NCBI RefSeq assembly: GCF_025947365.1
Contig: NZ_CP110012.1
Span: 2,294,001 to 2,358,000, forward strand
From: Flavobacterium sp. N502540
GTDB lineage: Bacteria > Bacteroidota > Bacteroidia > Flavobacteriales > Flavobacteriaceae
Direction: 5' to 3'
Length of the DNA stretch: 64,000 nucleotides
Both the position numbers and the translations under genes were made by a program. The notes below the pieces were generated by a model that did no database searches, was not told the DNA's origin, and saw only the letters and a program-made list of their open reading frames with translations. Positions 61,567 through 64,000 of this stretch are shown here, in pieces (position 1 is the first letter of the stretch; each line of letters opens with the position of its first letter).

Positions 61567-61616
61567 CATCCCCAATAAAGGGGATGCAAAAGTACAATTA
61601 ATTATTTTAAAACCAA
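61567..61616 (-). promoter_or_regulatory. rplM promoter and 5' hairpin
   Basis: On the minus strand TTG (61614-61616), a 19-bp spacer and TACTTTTG (61587-61594) match TTG-N17..23-TAnnTTTG. Directly downstream CATCCCC (61580-61586 on the minus strand) pairs with GGGGATG (61567-61573), so the transcript begins with a strong 7-bp hairpin. Confidence 0.65.
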
Positions 61617-61681
61617 ATACCTGAAAAGAATATTTTATCTGCTGAAAATCAGGACATCAGTTTTCGATTTTAAACTATAAA

Positions 61682-61716
61682 AAAAAACCACCTTCACAAG
61701 TAGTGTAAAGATGGTT
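61682..61716 (-). terminator. Intrinsic terminator of the ferritin-like operon
   Basis: On the minus strand AACCATCTT pairs with AAGGTGGTT (one G-U pair), followed by a run of seven T. It lies 22 bp after the stop of the gene ending at 61738. Confidence 0.7.
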
Positions 61717-61737
61717 CAATATTTAGAATTGTTTGGA

Positions 61738-62550
61738 CTAAACAATAAATAGATTTGCAATATCAACGACCTGTTGTGTCGTAAGTGGCTCATCATAAGC
61801 TTCTGATCCTGCAGAAGCTCCAAAGGCAGCTGCGGTGTTGAATCCTGCCTGTATGGTAACGCCTTCGCCGTCATAGACCGCTTGTGTTGCGGCAGGCATT
61901 CCTGCACCTCTCTCACTGTTAGAAATCCATCCTTTCAATCCTCTTAAACGTCGTACTTCAGAGGCATGACGGGCTTCTACTGAGTGAATTTGTAATGCGG
62001 CAGTCAATAAATCAGGTGTAGTGATTAAATTTGCTGCCTGACCTTTGTAGGCTCTAACACCTGTATCTTCAAAGGCTTGTGCCAGTGCCAAAAAGGTTGG
62101 ATAGTCATGAAACGGGTCAAAAGCTCCTCCAACGGTAAAGTCAAAAGTAGGTTTAGCGACAAAGTTTGCACTTGCTGGTCCGCCCAGTCCCGCAATCAAA
62201 AACTTAACGTGATCGGACTCGTGTGCTGCTATTTGTTCAAAAACTTTTCGATCTCTTCCTCCATTTTCTGATGCCGGAATTACACCGGAATCTAACGCCA
62301 TGGCATAAAATTCGTTTTCCAGATATTCTAAAGTTAAGGCAAATTGTAGCGCTCCAATCGGAGTTGCAGGTGTTGCGGTAATGTCTTTTGCCAATGCTTT
62401 ATTGGCCATTGCAGATAATCCGAAAGGGATTGATGCATAGGCTAATGTTTTTCCAATACTTCCAAACTGATTAAAACTGTCTCTTCTTGAACCAGTGCTT
62501 CTCATCAAGCTATCATCAGTAAACGTTTCTATAAATTTTAAAATATTCAT
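61738..62550 (-). CDS. Ferritin-like domain protein, exported pair member
   Basis: A 270-residue protein with a ferritin_2-type helical domain: LQFALTLEYLENEFYAMAL and AHESDHVKFL with the metal-binding Glu/His pattern, then AFEDTGVRAYKGQA and IHSVEARHASEVRRL. A hydrophobic segment (SIPFGLSAMANKALA, about 38-52) may be an export signal. Function in iron or stress handling is inferred from the fold only. It is 26 bp downstream of a related ferritin-like gene (62577) on the same strand, so they form a two-gene operon with a terminator at 61682. Confidence 0.85.
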   Translation of the reverse strand: MNILKFIETFTDDSLMRSTGSRRDSFNQFGSIGKTLAYASIPFGLSAMANKALAKDITATPATPIGALQFALTLEYLENEFYAMALDSGVIPASENGGRDRKVFEQIAAHESDHVKFLIAGLGGPASANFVAKPTFDFTVGGAFDPFHDYPTFLALAQAFEDTGVRAYKGQAANLITTPDLLTAALQIHSVEARHASEVRRLRGLKGWISNSERGAGMPAATQAVYDGEGVTIQAGFNTAAAFGASAGSEAYDEPLTTQQVVDIANLFIV

Positions 62551-62576
62551 AATTTCTATGTTTTAGCTTGTTAAGA

Positions 62577-63323
62577 TTAAGGTAAATATTTGGCTGTGAA
62601 TTTTGTGGTAATGAAGCCTCCCGCAATTGGTAGAATTTTTGAAGGGTCCTGAGCAACATCCAAACCGGTGCTTACATTTACAATATCATCGCCGGCAAAA
62701 TCCTTAGAGTTAGGATTGATCAAGCTTCTGATAGCTGAGGCGTGTCTGGCTTCTACCGAAACAATTTTTCCGGCTAAAAGTAAATAATCAGCACTTTTAA
62801 TTAGTTTTCCTGCTCCGTTATAAGCAGCAACTCCGGTATCTTCAAGAGCTTTTGCTGTAGCAAGAACCTCAGTACGGCTGTTGAAATTTAAAGAGCCATA
62901 ATTAAAAGCCAAGGAGGGAAGCAGTTGTGAACTTGGGTCAGGAAGTGCTCCGGTTAAAGCGGCCTTAAAAAAATCCCTGTGAATTACTTCGTGATGATAC
63001 AAATCTGTTAATACCTGACGTTCGATAGGATTAAAAGTGACATTAAAGCTTGTTGAGTTTACCACTTTAGTATAAAAATCGGCTTCCAGCTGTTCCAGAG
63101 CATACGCGTAGGTCAGTACTCCAAAATCACCGGACCCTAAATCAAAAACTCCATTTCTGATTCCGGGCAGCGTAGTGTCCTCCATATCATCGTCATTGTC
63201 ATTATCGCTGCACCCAGCCATAAGAAGGCCTGCACCAACTAATGTAAGGCCGCTGAGCTTAAGAAAGCTCCTTCTGTTGTTCAATGAAGGGTCAACTTCA
63301 TGAATTTTAACTTCGTTTTTCAT
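62577..63323 (-). CDS. Ferritin-like lipoprotein with Tat-type signal
   Basis: A 248-residue protein. I start at ATG 63323 (the TTG at 63329 adds two residues only). The N-terminus carries a twin-arginine-type motif NRRSFLKLSG (about 15-24), a hydrophobic core and a lipobox LLMAGC, followed by an acidic DNDNDDDME stretch. The mature part is a ferritin_2-like four-helix domain: YALEQLEADFYTKVV, HHEVIHRDFFKAAL, ALEDTGVAAYNGAG and VSVEARHASAIRSL. Tat export would fit a cofactor-loaded protein, anchored as a lipoprotein. It is paralogous to the following gene. The two probably work together, but the partner and reaction are unknown. Confidence 0.85.
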   Translation of the reverse strand: MKNEVKIHEVDPSLNNRRSFLKLSGLTLVGAGLLMAGCSDNDNDDDMEDTTLPGIRNGVFDLGSGDFGVLTYAYALEQLEADFYTKVVNSTSFNVTFNPIERQVLTDLYHHEVIHRDFFKAALTGALPDPSSQLLPSLAFNYGSLNFNSRTEVLATAKALEDTGVAAYNGAGKLIKSADYLLLAGKIVSVEARHASAIRSLINPNSKDFAGDDIVNVSTGLDVAQDPSKILPIAGGFITTKFTAKYLP

Positions 63324-63448
63324 AATCAAGGATTTTAAAAGGTTAAAAGCATGTATTCAGGTATTAACGAAATTTTAAGGCTTGCGGTTTTGAAAAAGAA
63401 GTTAATTTTAAAAAACACTCTGAAATTTTAAATGGGATAACGTGTTTT

Positions 63449-63480
63449 TTGTTTTATTTTAGGTAATTCTACTATATTTG
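63449..63480 (+). promoter_or_regulatory. Promoter of the LacI-type regulator gene
   Basis: TTG at 63449-63451, a 21-bp spacer and TATATTTG at 63473-63480 match the Bacteroidetes consensus. It is 27 bp upstream of the start at 63508. Confidence 0.65.
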
Positions 63481-63507
63481 TATTAATTACATAAAATTTA
63501 TTTTTAA

Positions 63508-64000
63508 ATGAAAGCTAAAGCAACTCTAAAGCAAATTGCGAAGGAACTGGGTGTTTCTGTATCGACTGTTTCTAAGGCGTTAAATGATAGCCCGGAGATC
63601 AGTGAGCAAACAAAGGTGAAGATTAAGGAGTATGCCAAACTCAAAAACTATAAACCGAATGTTATTGGTTTGAATTTAAAGAATCGTAAAACCAAAACAA
63701 TAGGTGTAATTATACCTAATATACTTAACTCCTTTTTTGCAAAGGTTTTTAGTGGTATCGAAAAAGTAGCCGATAAAAAAGGATATAATGTAATTACTTG
63801 TATTTCGAACGAATCTCTGGAAAAAGAAGTTCATACGCTTGAAATGTTAAGCAACGGAACGATTGACGGATTTATATTGTCAGTATCTGAAGAAGCACAA
63901 AAATTGGAAGATTATGGTCACTTTTCGGCGATCATTGCTGATGGAACACCTATTGTGATGTTTGACAGAATAGCCGATGGAGTAGAATGTGACAAAGTAA
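63508..64000 (+). CDS. LacI-family transcriptional regulator, N-terminal part
   Basis: The frame is open to the window edge; 164 residues are visible. The LacI helix-turn-helix spans about 5-30 (TLKQIAKELGVSVSTVSKALND), followed by the hinge (YKPNVIGLNLKNRKT) and the periplasmic-binding-protein-like core (TIGVIIPNILNSFFAKVFSGIE, then LSNGTIDGFILSVSEEA and DGTPIVMFDR). It likely senses a sugar; the target may lie downstream of the window. The start ATG 63508 follows a good consensus promoter. Confidence 0.93.
   Translation, partial: MKAKATLKQIAKELGVSVSTVSKALNDSPEISEQTKVKIKEYAKLKNYKPNVIGLNLKNRKTKTIGVIIPNILNSFFAKVFSGIEKVADKKGYNVITCISNESLEKEVHTLEMLSNGTIDGFILSVSEEAQKLEDYGHFSAIIADGTPIVMFDRIADGVECDKV

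Noticed and set aside
61544..61737. Ribosomal-protein autoregulatory leader of known type
   Set aside because: A hairpin is present at the rplM start but it does not match any leader class that I can recognise.

Overview
The window is about 64 kb of a low-GC chromosome from a member of the Flavobacteriaceae, most likely Flavobacterium. The reasons are a SprF/PorP-family protein next to a giant protein with a gliding-motility-type (type B) type IX secretion C-terminus, a bacterial geranylgeranylglyceryl-phosphate synthase homologue, the Bacteroidetes -7 promoter box TAnnTTTG in front of several genes, weak Shine-Dalgarno sequences, and abundant intergenic repeats. No tRNA, rRNA, CRISPR array, prophage or transposase-bearing IS was seen. 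Function calls are read from motifs and overall resemblance; no database search was run.

Layout. 1-8.2 kb is the downstream part of a beta-glucan utilisation locus (GH30 fragment, GH3, GH5 with a CBM6-like domain, an EEP-fold secreted enzyme, a second GH3). 8.3-9.2 kb is a 276-bp tandem repeat. 9.2-19 kb holds a DUF3857/transglutaminase protein, a 2073-residue repetitive surface protein and its SprF-like partner. 19.7-25.9 kb has a Nudix-type regulator, a YjbR protein, an alkylation-repair cluster (AlkB, stand-alone Ada zinc domain, a second 2OG-Fe(II) oxygenase, AraC-methyltransferase), a GNAT, an SMR transporter and a WG-repeat protein. 26-35 kb has an unknown secreted protein, a patatin/beta-barrel protein, ahcY with a Flavo-1-like RNA, a phosphopantetheinyl transferase, a truncated-haemoglobin operon beside a Crp/Fnr regulator, and GGGP synthase. 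35-46 kb contains pnuC and a kinase-DUF4301 fusion (nicotinamide riboside salvage), arfB, a TPP riboswitch with a TonB receptor, a degenerate Rieske-like lipoprotein, greA, HIT, a transglutaminase protein, a histidine kinase, a flavin reductase, a DUF3127 protein with an SSB-like tail, and aat. 47-55 kb is a TPP-riboswitch-controlled thiamine operon on the minus strand (thiS-thiC-tenI-thiD-thiE-thiG-[cassette]-thiH-thiF). 55-64 kb has tag, a queuosine-precursor transporter, an M3 peptidase, rplM-rpsI-rpsB-tsf, two exported ferritin-like proteins and the start of a LacI-type regulator.

Most unusual. The thi operon is interrupted between thiG and thiH by a 595-bp cassette: one GxxExxY-family (PD-(D/E)XK-like) gene bounded by perfect 43-bp inverted repeats at 49094-49136 and 49646-49688. 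It looks like a minimal mobile or RNA-processed element without a transposase. A second theme is intergenic arrays with a strict 7-bp period but several different unit sequences (GTAAGAA, TGAAACY, GTGAAAT, AAAACTG, GATTTTA and TTTGGAA) in many gaps. Other points are a repeat of the local intergenic family read as codons inside a TonB-receptor leader, an Ada system split over separate genes, and a palindrome about 41 bp upstream of a likely globin-operon start site.
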